64,000 nt of DNA, taken from positions 248,001-312,000 of the forward strand of contig VDMD01000027.1 of assembly GCA_007026445.1 (NCBI GenBank), given 5' to 3'. Below, piece by piece: positions 34,152 through 45,733 of the stretch. Made by a program: the position numbers and the translations under genes. Within the stretch, counting starts at the first letter, position 1. The number at the start of each line of letters is the position of its first letter. A model generated the notes under the pieces. It ran no database searches. It had not been told where the DNA came from and was given only the letters and a program-made list of their open reading frames with translations. The DNA is from Schizophyllum amplum (taxonomy: Eukaryota > Basidiomycota > Agaricomycetes > Agaricales > Schizophyllaceae).

Positions 34152-35472
34152 ATGGTGTCCAGGACCTCCAAGATACCGGTCTACGTTCATCGAGACCCAT
34201 CGGCTGCTAAGACTCACAGTGTCTCCACTCCGACAAAGAGAAAGAGGCACCCTCCAAAGAGCGTCCTCCTCGAGGCCCTCTCGCGCAAGCCGGACCCTCC
34301 TTCACTCTCCCTCAAGCTCCTATAGATTCTCCTCGCAATCCTTGTGGTCGGCAGCACAAGTGGCTGCGCCTCACGCAGCTCCCCCCTCCGCTCAACCCCA
34401 TGCTGTCGCATCTTCCCCTTGTCTTCACGATCGTTCACACCAAGGCCGCCGCACGCCAACCGCCTGTCTACCGTCGTGTTCATGTCCCTCGTAACTACAC
34501 GATCACCCACGTCCGCGCCATGGTCATGTACCTCTTCGACGCCACTCTTTACGACGGCGACTTGTTCTCCAGGGAGCACCACACCGTTGAAATATGCAGA
34601 AACGCAGACTTCCCGGGAAACTTGTGGAGCGCGGAGACCTACGTCAAGCTCTCTGGCGCACAGAATCCGTATACACCGATAAACGACAATGGGCCAGAAC
34701 TGGGAGAAGCGGACGAGCCGGAGATCTCACGCAGCGGCGACTACCGTTGGGAGGGCGAAGGCGATCTTACCATAGACAGCGTCTGGCCCACGTCGAAGAT
34801 CCTCGACCAGGATCGTGAACATCAGAATGAGCGACACGGCATAATCTTCGTCAGTTCTAACCTGCTTCATGTTTGTTCCGAAGGCTCATTGATGTCTTCA
34901 GAAATTTGCACGTCAGTCGCAAATTCAAGTGCATGTAACGTTTGACGCTGCGATGCGCGCGCAGGCTCCTTTCCCCATGAATGAACCCTTCGTCGTCGAT
35001 AGCAGCGGGCTCACAACATTACTCTCGTCGACCTCAAAGCGCCGCACAGCAGAAGAGCGAGACTGGAACGAACCTCACGCGTTCAAGAAGTTTATACATC
35101 CCTGGCAAAGGGCAGCCTCGTCCTCCTCCCGATCAATCGTCCGACAATACCACGGCCAGCAAGACGGTCGCACGTCGTCCGTCCCGCTCACAAGTGCCCG
35201 CGGGAAAGACGCCGGACGCGCTTCCTGCGCACAAGAAGGCGGTCAGCATTCGTGCGATTGATATTGCGAGGATGGCCAAGTCGGCTTTCCTCCGAGAGTT
35301 CGACGAGCTCGACTCGCCGCCGCCTAGGCAGCCTGCGCCGGGCCTCATAGTCGAGGATGAGGACTCGTTCTGGGACGATGATGAGGAGGCTGAGGCTATA
35401 TGGGCTGAGCAGATGAAGCATGTTCCTTTGTCCTTTGATGATGACTCCGACGACGAAGACGATGTTCTATGA
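34152..35472 (+). CDS. Unrecognised protein with acidic C-terminus, several frame slips
   Basis: Coding-like segments follow one another: MVSRTSKIPVYVHRD and a basic stretch (TKRKRHPPKS); LPPPLNPMLSHLP leading into PPVYRRVHVPRNYTITH and VMYLFDATLYDGD; VWPTSKILDQ; a GT-AG intron near 34849-34901; QIQVHVTFDAAM; VDLKAPHSRRARLE; and an acidic tail ending DDDSDDEDDVL. Joining them requires single-base slips near 34300, 35010 and 35120, each at a short C or G run. The middle part resembles a conserved hypothetical protein of Agaricomycetes, but I cannot name it. An intact gene with indel errors is my preferred reading. Confidence 0.5.
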
Positions 35473-35794
35473 GTGGAAGGACAGCTTCATTGTCAATCGC
35501 ACTCGATGGGCTTGTATTGGGTGCACATCTAACATGTATATCTCTTCCTGTGTATTGTCACTTATAGTCGTAACTCGTGGACGCATGATGGAGCTTCGGT
35601 CTGTGATCGCGATTCTGTGGCGAAGTTCAACTAAAAGTCACGTGTATATGCTTCGGGACCACGTGCATCGTCACAATGTGACACTCGCGTTGCGGACGCC
35701 TGGCGGACGCGTCCCTCCGCTTCCTCTCACCATCTTTACCCATCGCTCTCCCAGAACGCAGAAGCTCAACTGAGAGAAATATCTGAAATCTATC

Positions 35795-36682
35795 ATGTCT
35801 GAACCTATCACCGTCATTCCTCCGCCGTACGACGAATGCGAGTTTTGCGGCGAGGAGGCAGACGATGAGGTGCAGCTACTCAGATGTTCCAGTTGCAAGA
35901 ACAAGTTTTACTGCGTCAGTACTATTTTGTCCGCTATATCTGAATTGAGCTTAATATGCTCTACAACAGTCTGCTGCTTGTCAGAAAAAGGGCTGGAAGT
36001 CGCATAAGATGGACTGCTCGCCGCTGCCGGTTCCTCTCATCTCAACAGTGCCGGAACCGAGCGCGGAGATGACCGCAGAGGTGAAGCGCGCTGCAGCTGC
36101 GATGAGGAGGTGTTCGACTCATGGAAGGTGCAAAGGATGCACAGGAGTAGCTGGTGCTGACCTGTTTTAGAACATCGACGAAGACGAGGCGTCGAAGCAG
36201 CTGACAGATATGGAGAGGTTGAAGCTGAAAGTCAAGCAGCCATCATACAAGGCACTTTGCAGTACGTGATTGTTTAACTGCCACTCACGCTTGCTCACGG
36301 GATACAGAATACGAGCTGCCCCCAGCTTCGCCTGGAAGACAAAATGCTGGAGAAATCGCACCCACTGGACCGAGCTCTACACTCGTTCAGGAGACTGTAC
36401 TGGATTGACACGGTCGCTAACATGAAGACGGAACAGCAGCGGGAGGAATGGCTCAGTGTGCTCAAGAATATGCGAGCGCCGGCGAGCTTCCCGCAGATCG
36501 TGCCAGAGAAGACGCTCCTGCGCCCCGGTGAACTCAGTCCCGGTGAGTACGAGATGCTGGGACAGGCCGCTAGCATGAAGACCTTTGATCCGCTGGCTCG
36601 GGAGGGCGAGCAAGCGGACGAGCAGGAAGGGAAGAGATGGCTACATCTGGCTGTGGTCTACAAGCAGACACGCGAGAGTTAG
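35795..36682 (+). CDS. MYND-type zinc finger protein
   Basis: Exon 35795-35913 gives CEFCGEEADDEVQLLRCSSC and FYC; after an intron (35914-35966) it continues SAACQKKGWKSHKMDC. This completes the eight Cys/His ligands of a MYND finger at residues ~13-55. MYND fingers bind proline-rich partners, often in chromatin or signalling proteins. The remainder is helical and charged (ASKQLTDMERLKLKVKQ, then RALHSFRRLYWIDTVAN), ending at 36682. Two further introns are likely (~36111-36169 and ~36260-36306), but the frame at these joins is off by a base, one of them at a CCCCC run near 36320. The C-terminal part has no domain I recognise. Two CACGTG sites lie upstream near 35640 and 35661. Confidence 0.8.
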
Positions 36683-37042
36683 CTCTCATTTTGTAGGTAC
36701 TCCGAGAGACTCGTTACACCACTTGTGCACCAATCTTAGTCTCACCGTGTAACACAAGCAACGCTGGCGGACCGCGCTGCAGAATGGCGCCCTTTCTTAC
36801 CTGAGAGTCGTGCACGAGCATAGAGCATCCGCATCCGCAGACCGTCCGCAGTACGACTCTGCTGCCACGCAGTACATGTCGTTGGCGCAGGCGTCGCGCC
36901 CCAGTGCGTTCCTAAATATGCCCTTGTGGAGCAAGACATATTCACCAAGTACTACGTCTTTGAGCATAGATATCTGGATTCTAGACTTTATGTCAAATCG
37001 TTTGGCTCGACCACGGTCATATGTAACGTAGGATACACTCGG

Positions 37043-38716
37043 TCACGAAGTCCGTCGCTGGAGCTCAGCTATTGCATTCTGAACGGCTATCCACGCGGAC
37101 TTGTCGCGAGTGCGCTCGAGGTTTTGGATTGTATCCGGGAATCTATCATACCCAACAAATCTCTTCAGGCGCGGAAACACGCTGAGAATGAACGCAGGAA
37201 GGTCTTGGACCAGCTCGTCGGTCAAGTAGTCTTCATTCCCTCGAGCGTGGAGAACAACTTCTTGAAACATCCTGTGCGCGACGGGGACCTCGAGCGGAGG
37301 CGGGATGGGGGACGATATGCCCAGTGGTTCCAGGCCGATGAGGAGAGTGAGGGCTAGATACTGTAGGTTGGGGCATCTTGTGGCGAGCGGCGCCAACCTG
37401 TGCAAGCAGTACCGGTTGCCGAGGCGCAGCGACTCCAACCCCGGCCACGCCACCGTCAGAACGTCGATCAAGTCCGTTATCTGCTTCGAAGAAATCACAG
37501 ATGGTGCGGATTTCGAAGTGCCGGATGTTGGGAATAAGAGGAGGTCAGCGAGGAGGGTGGCTGCTGGAGGATTGTGCCGTGGCCATGTACCGGTCTCGCT
37601 GTGACAAGCTGTCGAAGATGATGCTGGTCAATGCTTCGGAGTCGCAGCAGTGACGCGTCGCCTGGAAAAGTGCGAACAGGGCCGTCCCAAGGTGTATCGG
37701 CAGCTGTAGCTAATCTGGTGGAGTGGAAGGGGTCGATTGGATAGGGACGGATGACCTCTGGCCATCGTGCGGCTTGAGCGTCAATGTAGTTGAGAGCCAG
37801 ACGGCGCAGGGCGTGAAAACCAGACGTGTCGCCGGTTCTATTCTGCTGGCTGACACAACTATTAATGGAGCTCCGCCAAGAAAGAGAGGCTGCGGAGGAC
37901 AACGACCGCCGAAGGCTCATATTCCATCGTGACGCTCTGAAGCTCTGTAAGGGCAGAGGTCCCCTAGCCAGTCGCGCGCGACGTCGCCTTGCCAGCTGAG
38001 AATGCCGAGAGTCTCGCAGAATGAGGCACAGGGTTCGCCTATCACCGCATTGACATGCATCCACGTCTCCTCCTCGCCACTGCGCAGGCAACCTCGGATG
38101 GGGAAGAAGATGGACGTGCGCTCGCCTATTCCAAGCAGCGAATGTTGGGCAGAAGGATGCCGCGTTCGCAGATGGCTTGCGAGACGTCGGCATCGAGAAC
38201 ATAAAAGGTGGTCGGTGTGACATCGATCTTGGACCATTTCGGCAGGTAGATGCGCTCGTCCTCCTTGAGACGTCGGACGCGACGTGCGTAGGTCTGGAGA
38301 GTGGCCCATTCGTCATCCGAGAACGAATCTGGCGGAGATGAAAGAGTCAGATGCTAGTTGGACCGGTGAGCACGATAAGATTCAACAAGAAGCACAGCAT
38401 ACGTACACGAAAGGGCCATCTCTATTGAAGAACCACCACGGCATAGCTGCGACAATTTGGCCGTCTGTCTACTGGTTGGGATCGAACCCGATCGACGACT
38501 CTGAGAAGGCAGGCAATGTCATATATCGTCGTCCCACAGAGCATCCAAGGACACATGATTGAAGAAACGAGTTGTTGTTCCCAGGAGCCGGTATAGAGTT
38601 CGTGCACCGCCCTCGTTCCAAGCGAACTCCAGGACCTGGAAAAGCACTTCGTAGTTGGAGGCAAATCGTTCTTGAACAGTCTGACACTGCACTATCGGTC
38701 CGTCCATAGTCGGCAT
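37043..38716 (-). pseudogene. F-box/LRR-type protein, paralogue 1, frame-broken
   Basis: Minus-strand segments read NYEVLFQVLEFAWNEGG, TRFFNHVSLDALWDD, DEWATLQTYARRVRRLK, LSWQGDVARDWLGDLC, LHRLAPLATRCPNLQYL and LVQDLPAFILSVFPRLK. This is the layout of the expanded Agaricomycete F-box family with a degenerate LRR tail. The last 152 codons (37043-37498) are open. Upstream, several frame changes and at least one stop occur. Paralogue 2 at 49031-50763 matches throughout. F-box proteins recruit substrates to SCF ubiquitin ligases; the N-terminal F-box here is weak, so the name is partly inferred. Confidence 0.6.
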
Positions 38717-38912
38717 GGCGGTGCCAAGAGTCGGCGACGATGTACGCGTCGGCGTGTGCATTACCGAGAGGTACTCTGCAAATGGCAAAGGTCAATGCTA
38801 TGACGGAATCGAGAGGTTCAGGCGACGGTACTGACGGGTTAGGAGCCTCCTTTGAAGAGCACCGGAAAATCACCAAGCAGGTTCAACCTTTCACACAACG
38901 CGTGACCTTGAT

Positions 38913-39054
38913 CTTTCCACGCCAGATCGATCGCGTTACGGTTCACAAGATCAACAATAACATACAGCTTGCAAAGCGCTATGCTCATGATGCACAAGTA
39001 GATGTACGTAGGGTGCGCTTCATCCGCTGGGTGATCTGTAAGTGCTGTGATCAG
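38913..39054 (-). pseudogene. Chimeric fragment of eIF3g
   Basis: 38913-39005 resembles the 3' flank of eIF3g (40061-40154: AACATACAGC, CTATGCTC, AAGTAGATGTA-type matches). It runs directly into 39006-39054, which resembles the exon 4/intron boundary region of eIF3g (about 41038-41075: GCTTCATCCGCTGGGTGATCTGTA). About 0.9 kb between these parts is missing. Same orientation as the parent gene. Confidence 0.65.
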
Positions 39055-39060
39055 TCTTCC

Positions 39061-39801
39061 CAGTAGCGCGCCGGAATGCAGGTATTGCACCTGGCGGATT
39101 CGCATTTATGAACTTGAGGGTTTCGCTTTTAGGCCCTCCCTCTGTGAGTGAAGGAAAGGACGAGATATACATCAGCGACGGTGGAGGCGTGTTACCTGGT
39201 CAACCTCCCCTGATTGTTACGGTCGTCTGTGGCGATCTGCCCTGAGAACGTGGGCGGGCTGAGTCCCGACCGAAGCGGCGTGGTCTTCAGAGTTCGTCGG
39301 CGGGCGATGAGGTCGAGCGAGCGGTCCTGGTCACTATTGAGAAGCTTCTCGCCGCTTGGCCGCCCACTTCTCCGCGTTTACATGCCGTAGACAGGCTTGC
39401 GGCGCTCGATGGACAGGCTTGTGGCGCTTGTTGGGCAGGCGTGCTGCACCCGCGGCGAAGGGCACAGCGGATGTGGCACTGTGGACTCGAGTGAGAGGAC
39501 AGTCTGAATCCTGTAAAGATGAAGGTGCAATACCAAAGCTCGGCGTGGTCGACTGAGAGTGTGGGGAGGTGCAGCACTCGCCTTCGTGGCCTCAGCGTCG
39601 AAAAGTCTGGAAAGGATACTGCTCCGGTTGGTCGAAAGCTTCGTGGATGTCGAAAAGGCCTTGTCTTGCTATGTCAGCGTCGCATTGACGGGCAGCCGGG
39701 GAATCTCTGATGGACAGCGCACTATGGGTAAACAAGCACATGAAGGTTAGTAAGTAGACAGCTAGTCAGAAAGAGTGATCGACTCGCTTTTCGTTTTACA
39801 A
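39061..39801. other. Intergenic region, no gene recognised
   Basis: Short frames only; no repeat or RNA gene identified. Confidence 0.4.
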
Positions 39802-39943
39802 AAAACATTCGCTGGAATGTTGAGAGTATCAGATAAAGCTGGTAGAGCCCAGTTGCTGGAGGGATATGCGATAAAACATTCGCTGGAATGTTGAGAGTAT
39901 CAGATAAAGCTGGTAGAGCCCAGTTGCTGGAGGGATATGCGAT
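39802..39943 (+). repeat. Perfect 71-bp tandem duplication
   Basis: 39802-39872 and 39873-39943 are identical head-to-tail copies beginning AAAACATTCGCTGGAATG. They lie in the 3' flank of eIF3g. Confidence 0.95.
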
Positions 39944-40182
39944 GACAGATGAAGCTGGCGAAGGGGCGTGCAAGTTGGATGCAGATAAGAGCACCAGAAG
40001 AGACACCGCATCGGATTTAGCCTCCTACGCAGCGCTTGACTGATGAATGATCTCTGAATTTCCGCGCCAATTCGATCGGGTCAACAGCTCGAGATCAAAG
40101 ATAACATACAGCCTGGAAAGCACTATGCTCGTGATACAAAGGTAGATGTACAAGCACGAGTAGATGAAAGCTTGCTGGTCTC

Positions 40183-41360
40183 TCAACGGGCCTCCGGCCT
40201 CGGCTCTGTACAACTCGTCAGCATCCCATCGCTTCACCACCACACAAACCAAACACTCACGACTCCACTGCACGCTCAAAATCAAGTTATCGTACCCCTT
40301 CCCGTGGATCTTCTCCATCGCCCTCTGCGCGATCGCCCGGTCCTCAAAGCTGACGAACGCGAAGCCCTTGCCCGCGCCCGTCTCGCGGTCGCGGCCGACG
40401 TACACGCGCGCGACGCGGCCGAAGGTGCCGAAGAGCTCCCGCAGGTCGTTCTCCTGCGTGTCCTCGGATATGTTGTAACGCGCAGCGTGGGGAGGTCGTC
40501 GCGGCCGCCGGCGCCGCGCATGGACTCGCCGGCGGCGCGGGCACCGGAGCGGAGGGAGGGCGGGACGTAGACGCCGCCGGTGGTCTTGCCGCCGGGGGCG
40601 GCGGCAGGCGCGTCGGTGGGCGGGGCGTCGTCGTCGGGAGGGGCGTCTGGGGGGGTAGAGTGAGTGTGGTGGGCGTGGGTTGTGAGATAGGGGACGTACC
40701 AGCGGCGTCGAGGCCACCGAGTTGGTCCTTGTAAGGGCACTTGGCGGTGAAATGCTGGCCTTTGCAGAGTCGGCAGACGACCTTGCGGCCGACCAGCTTC
40801 GGTGCTGCCTCTGCGGGCTTCTCGTCGGGCTCCGATGACTGAGGGGATGGATCAGTGGAATACGTAAGCAAGGAGGCGAGCCACGCACGGTGTTCCCGGG
40901 AGCCAGGTTTAGGGATACGACCTCCCGACGGTCGTCGTAGACTGATCGGGGCCAGGCTTGTTGCCGCGCTCCAGCCCAAACTTCGACCACTTCTTCCTCT
41001 CCGCGACCTGGTGCTCGACGACGGACTTTTGCAGCGTACGCTTCGTCCGCCGGGTGATCTGTAGCCTGTGATCAGCTCTGTGCTCACACAAATATGTCGG
41101 TCATCGCACCTTGACCCTCTTCCCCTCGTCGTTCGTAGTGTATTCGATGACCGTGCGGACGCCGTTCTCATCGATGAAGTCTTCGTTTTTCGGGCCCTCT
41201 GCAAGATGAAGGACGATTGAGATCGAGGGACAAGATCGACAGCCATAGTGGACGCATACCGAGTCGTCGACTTCGTCCGCCCATGATGTTTTAGGTGCTC
41301 TGGGACTCTTTATGAGCAATAGTGGTGGCGACTCCCGCGCGCGACGTACGAAGAGGCCAT
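40183..41360 (-). CDS. TIF35: Translation initiation factor eIF3 subunit g
   Basis: Scaffold subunit of eIF3. Start ATG GCC TCT TC at 41350-41360, then exons 41260-41305, 41110-41198, 40889-41058, 40700-40838, 40261-40646 and 40183-40205. The order is SWADEVDD, VIEYTTNDEGKRVKV, RRTKRTLQKSVVEHQVAERK, a CxxC zinc knuckle (CRLCKGQHFTAKC) and a low-complexity linker. A C-terminal RRM follows, with RNP2 near LRVT, RNP1 KGFAFVSF, NLILSVQWS and a final QPRPEAR. A one-base slip inside the RRM (~40471-40477), another at a CCC run (40924-40926) and a third at the end of exon 2 (~41259) break the frame although everything else fits. Housekeeping role suggests these are sequence errors. Confidence 0.93.
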
Positions 41361-41899
41361 TTTGATGATGGAGGGGAGAGGGAAAGTTTTGGACTGTCCG
41401 GGCCGAAAGCCGGTACGCCCTTGGTATGCCACCCTCAGCGAACGAAACGACACAAATGCAAGTTCGATTCTACCACGGATCTCGCTCGAATCATGGGGGT
41501 ATTAATATCCCTCATAATTTCCAAGGCTTCAAGCTTCAGGCGTCCGCGTTAGGATCCAGACAGTCAGTAGTCTACCTCGAGTCTTCAACTTTAAGGCAGA
41601 CGTCGCGCCGTCAATATTTTATTTCTCCATTCACTTAGTGCTTGTGAGACATATACTGCACAGCCAGCAGGTCTGAAAGCCCCGTTACAATGGAGTCGAG
41701 AACAATGAAGTGCGCGAACAATGGAGAGGCGGCAAACAATGCCAACACTTCCCAATGCAGACGCGTGTCTTGTTTGTCACACAGGGTCCGGAACACGAGT
41801 TGCGCGCCGTTTCGTGGGTTGGCCTCCTACTTTTACTTTGCTTTTACTCCTCTATCGCGGGCCTGCTCGCGATTACCTCAATCAACTTCTTCGATAACA
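41361..41899. other. Divergent intergenic region
   Basis: Lies between minus-strand eIF3g and the plus-strand gene at 41900, so it should hold both promoters. No clear TATA box. Confidence 0.4.
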
Positions 41900-42934
41900 A
41901 TGTCGACGTCCACGAGGCCACTGGCGAAGAGCGCGACGCTCCCAGCGCAATCGCGGTCCCCCAAGCGCTCTGCGCCACCGCTCAAACGCTCGGGATCTAC
42001 CATGTCGCTGCCCACGCCGCCGCGCACCCAGAAGCGCAAGCGCGCCCGGCGCAGCATGACGCCCGACGCCGACGCCGACTCCTCCGATGACGAGCGAGCG
42101 AGCCGCACGAAGAAGCGCAAGACGACGGAGGACGAGGACGCGTTCTGGATGGCCCGCGGGCTCGACCCCGTCCCCGAGGACGAGGAGATGCCGGAGAACG
42201 CAGGCGAGGACGCCCCGCTGCTGTTCCGCAAGCTGCAGGGCACGACAGGCGCCCCGCCGATGTCGCCGCCGCCGTCGCACCGCAAGGTCGTGCGTGTGCG
42301 GGCGACCAAGGAGGTGGTGGAGACAAAGACGATCCCGGAGCCCACGACGCCAACGCGCACGCCGGTGACGCCGACGCGCCGCAGGTCGCCTCCGGTGACG
42401 CCCAAGCCACGGGCGGCGCTGCGTCGCGACTCGCCCGAGAACCCGTTCCTGGAGTCGCCCTCGACCCCCACGCCCGACAGCGCCAGCAGCGCCGAAGGCC
42501 CCGTGCCGTCGGCGGCCAAGAAGGAGTCGAACGACCTGGACGAGCGGCCCATGCTCACCTATGTCTAGTGCGTCATCCTTGCGCCCTCGCTCGGACCCGT
42601 CATATACTGACTCCTCTTCGACAGCCGCGGCACCAAGCGTCAGTTCCCCAACCCGCACTGGAACCATGCGGAGAACCGGGCGCGCTCGCCGGACCCGCGC
42701 AGCCTGCTCGACCCGCGCGACCCCGACTTCGTGCCGGACATGCGCCTCGCGCCCAAGATCCTCTTCCCGCAGGCGCGCAAGGGCAAGGGCCGCGCGACGG
42801 TGCGGAGCAGCAACAAGCGCAAGCGCACGCCGCAGCCTGTCAGCGAGTCCGAGGACGACGACGAGCGGGACACGCTCCGGCCCGTCAAGCTCGACTTTGG
42901 TGCCAAGGCTGCCGCGGCGCCCGACTCGCCGTAG
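41900..42934 (+). CDS. Basic, Ser/Pro-rich nuclear-type protein, unrecognised
   Basis: Two exons (41900-42567, 42625-42934) give 325 residues. It begins MSTSTRPLAKSATL and has several TP/SP sites (LPTPPRTQKRKRARR, TPTRTPVTPTRRR), lysine/arginine clusters like nuclear signals, DSPENPFLESP, and across the splice LTYVYRGTKRQFPNPHWN. The many S/T-P sites and short NPF/ENPF-type motif suggest a CDK-regulated nuclear protein, possibly cell-cycle linked; this is inference. No catalytic domain. An upstream in-frame ATG exists at 41690, but that stretch has poor codon bias. Confidence 0.65.
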
Positions 42935-43149
42935 TTCTCCTGGCTCGCCGTAGCTCTCCTGACTCGCCCTCATGCGGCGCTGGTTTTTCAATGCGTCGTC
43001 TGTCCCCCAACGGGTCGTCACTCTCCCTCACGCGCCTCACCGGAGCCCATCGTTCATCTCACCCCATCTTTCACGCCTCGTTATAATACCGTATCGATTT
43101 GTCTGCGACAACGTACCCCGCTCACCCACCTTCTTGGGCTCACCTAGTT
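42935..43149. other. 3' flank of preceding gene
   Basis: No feature recognised. Confidence 0.4.
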
Positions 43150-43610
43150 TCTTGATTTGCGCACCTTATCCCCCACGCTGTGCACAACCTCCCTCTCGAT
43201 GTGCACAACCTCCCTCGCGCTGTGCACAATCTCCCCCGCGCTGTGCACAATCTCCCCCACGCTGTGCACAACTACCGCCCCCGCTGTCGTTGTGCACAGA
43301 TCTCGCTGTCGTTGTGCACAGATCTCTCTCTCTCTCTCGCTGTGCACCCTCTCGTCTCCTGTCCATAGTTCACGCCCCTGTCCATAGTTCACGCCCCTGT
43401 TCATAGTTCACGCCCCTTCACGATCCCCTTTTTTTCTTGCTTTGTATTACCTTACCGTGACTTGTAAACCTGCGATACCTTTACCCGACCTTGGAGGCCT
43501 TGTGCTTTGAAGGCCTTGTGCTTCGAAGGCCTTGCGCTTTCTTCGAAGGTGCCACCGTGCCTTCCTCGAAGGTGCCACCGTGCCTTCCCTGAAGGTGCCA
43601 CCCCCGACCT
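43150..43610. repeat. GTGCAC-centred and other minisatellites
   Basis: 43175-43350: six to eight units of ~22 bp containing the palindrome GTGCAC (CGCTGTGCACAATCTCCC type), running into (CT)n. 43363-43412: three units of CCATAGTTCACGCCCCTGT. 43495-43605: GAAGGCCTTGTGCTTC and TCGAAGGTGCCACC units. Frames through these are repeats, not genes. Confidence 0.85.
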
Positions 43611-43844
43611 TCGAAGCGCAGACCTCCGCCCACCTCCCTCCCAAACCAGCTCCCTTCCTACTCGTAGCAACCTCCCTTCCTACTCTTAGCTCTACTCATA
43701 GTGCTTCCCTCCAAACCCATAGATGTTACCGATCCATACATGATACTCACGTATATGTGCCAGTGCGAACTCGCAGGCCGCTTCGGTACGGTGCGAACTA
43801 GACCGGAGTCCGATCCCTCCCCTGACAAGCGAAGCGTCTGGGGA

Positions 43845-43971
43845 GGGACCGGTAAATTCGGCCGGGATTTTGGCAGACAGGACTTGTGATCGAAAACGTG
43901 CGCGGTTGCGCGGACCGAGGCATGAATAGTTGCCTTATATGGACTTGGTACAGCGCGCCCGCGCGTCGACA
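43845..43971 (+). repeat. Inverted repeat IR2, left copy
   Basis: Contains GGTAAATTCGGCCGGGATTTT, then GTGCGCGGTTGCGCGGACC and CCTTATATGGACTTGGTAC. Reverse complement of 44419-44547 with some mismatches. A GTGCGAACTCGCAGGCCGC motif flanks both copies, but in the same orientation (43766 and ~44617). Confidence 0.75.
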
Positions 43972-44418
43972 CGGGCCTTGTGCTTCACTCACCTACCCTT
44001 CTGCCATCTCGGGACTCATGATAATCTATTTCCCCGTCTAATTAACAACTTGCTCATGCTTTACAACTGGCTCTGCACATGGTAAACACAATAAAGGCTC
44101 GATATCCGACTCATGATACACTAGAACATATCGACAGAGCTCTCTTCCCTCTGCGTGTAAATTCTGACCAATCATGACCCCTCTAGCTTAGTACTGTCTT
44201 CGCCCGCGATCTCCTGGACTTACATAGGCTGCATGAAGCTCAGCCCCAATGCTCGTCGTCGTGGTGGCAGATGTGCATTGATTTGCGCCTGGAATATAAC
44301 GTGACAGAAAATTAGCTGACTGGAATTCGACTGCATGACATTGATTTAAAGCAAGCAGCGTCGGAGGAGCTTCGTAAGATCGCAAGGGATGAATAGTCAT
44401 GAAAGGCAGGACGAAGAA

Positions 44419-44547
44419 CGCGTCGACGTGCGCCGCGGGCGTACAGTACCAAGTCCATATAAGGCAACTATTTATGCCTCGGTCCGCGCAACCGCGCACG
44501 TTCTCGATCACAACCGCTGTCGGCCTAAATTCCGGCCGAATTTACCA
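44419..44547 (-). repeat. Inverted repeat IR2, right copy
   Basis: Partner of 43845-43971 across ~450 bp. Includes GTACCAAGTCCATATAAGG and GGCCGAATTTACC. Confidence 0.75.
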
Positions 44548-44649
44548 AGCCCTCCAACGCGGCTCCGCCGCGGTTGGAGGACTTGGTCACCAGGCTAGGT
44601 GCGAACTTCTGTACGGTGCGAACTCGCAGGCCGCTTCAGTAGGGATCTA

Positions 44650-45500
44650 TGCGAAGGATAGGATATAGAGAACAATGTATGCATCTATGCACTTCACTGA
44701 GATCCCGGGCGTTTCCTTATATGTCTACGTACGGGAAAGAGCGCTGGCATCTGACACTCTATGGACTCGCAAAAAATATGTAGGCCAGGAAGCTGTCCAA
44801 CGCGAGACAGACAATGGTCCAGGTCGGGGAAGATAAGGTTGAGAGGATCTTCATCTGCATACTGCAACCATGGGTCGGTGGCTTGTCGGTGGCCAACACT
44901 CCAGCCATCTCGGCATTCGCCGAACACAATCGGGCGCAATGTGGCGTTACAGTCTCTTGCATTGTGCAAATACGAGCAAATAAAGGTTCTTTGTTTCACT
45001 CTCAACCGCTCTCGGCAACACATCCGCTACACATCCGCTGCTCTTGTCTCAATCTACTTTGCATCTCACTCGACAGTGTATGCAATCCCCAGTGGCGCAA
45101 CAAATGATTCTCGAGCGCGAGCTGGAGCGACTGAATACCGCCACCCACAAAGCTGCATATCTTAGCGACGGCCCGTACGCATGTCGTAGCAATACTGTCC
45201 GGATATGGGGCTACTCGCTGTGTCGGAAAATCCACCTCAAGAGCCAATGTGTGGAGGCTACTACGTGGTTCGCCTATTGCCAGATGTTCCTGAACTGCTC
45301 AGGTTAGACAGTCTGGGTCCTCTCTTCCGCATTTTGCCCTATATCGCGAGAAATTGCAGTAGGGACGTCATTTTTCTCGGGTACTGTGCACGCCCCAGGT
45401 ACCCTCACCCGCCGAGAAAGCTGGCATCGGCCCCATAGACGCGGAGACGGGGGCGTCATTGTCACATATTCCGCACTGCCCACAGCGGGGCTGGGCATCC
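44650..45500. other. Region with one weak open frame
   Basis: A plus-strand frame at 45044-45307 contains an amphipathic stretch (MILERELERLNTATHKA) but no supported gene structure. Otherwise nothing recognised. Confidence 0.3.
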
Positions 45501-45515
45501 CGGGATAGGCCTAGG

Positions 45516-45523
45516 TATATAAG
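45516..45523 (+). promoter_or_regulatory. TATA box of secreted repeat protein gene
   Basis: TATATAAG with two likely 5'-UTR introns downstream (45579-45629, GTAAGTCCC to TTACAG; 45680-45730, GTGAGTTTC to TTCCAG), leading to the ATG at 45734. Confidence 0.6.
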
Positions 45524-45733
45524 GACAGGCGATTGAGACGGTGAAAGGTACCAGTTCAGCTGTTCTCGACCGTCCTGAGTAAGTCCCGCCGTTCATTGTT
45601 ACCTCTGCGCTCGCTCATCGGCTTACAGGCTTCTTACCTTTGCTCCTCCAACTCATTTGCTTCAACGTTGATTTAAGAAGTGAGTTTCGTCTTATCGCAT
45701 ATTTATATTCCGTCTAACACGCCGTTCCAGACC

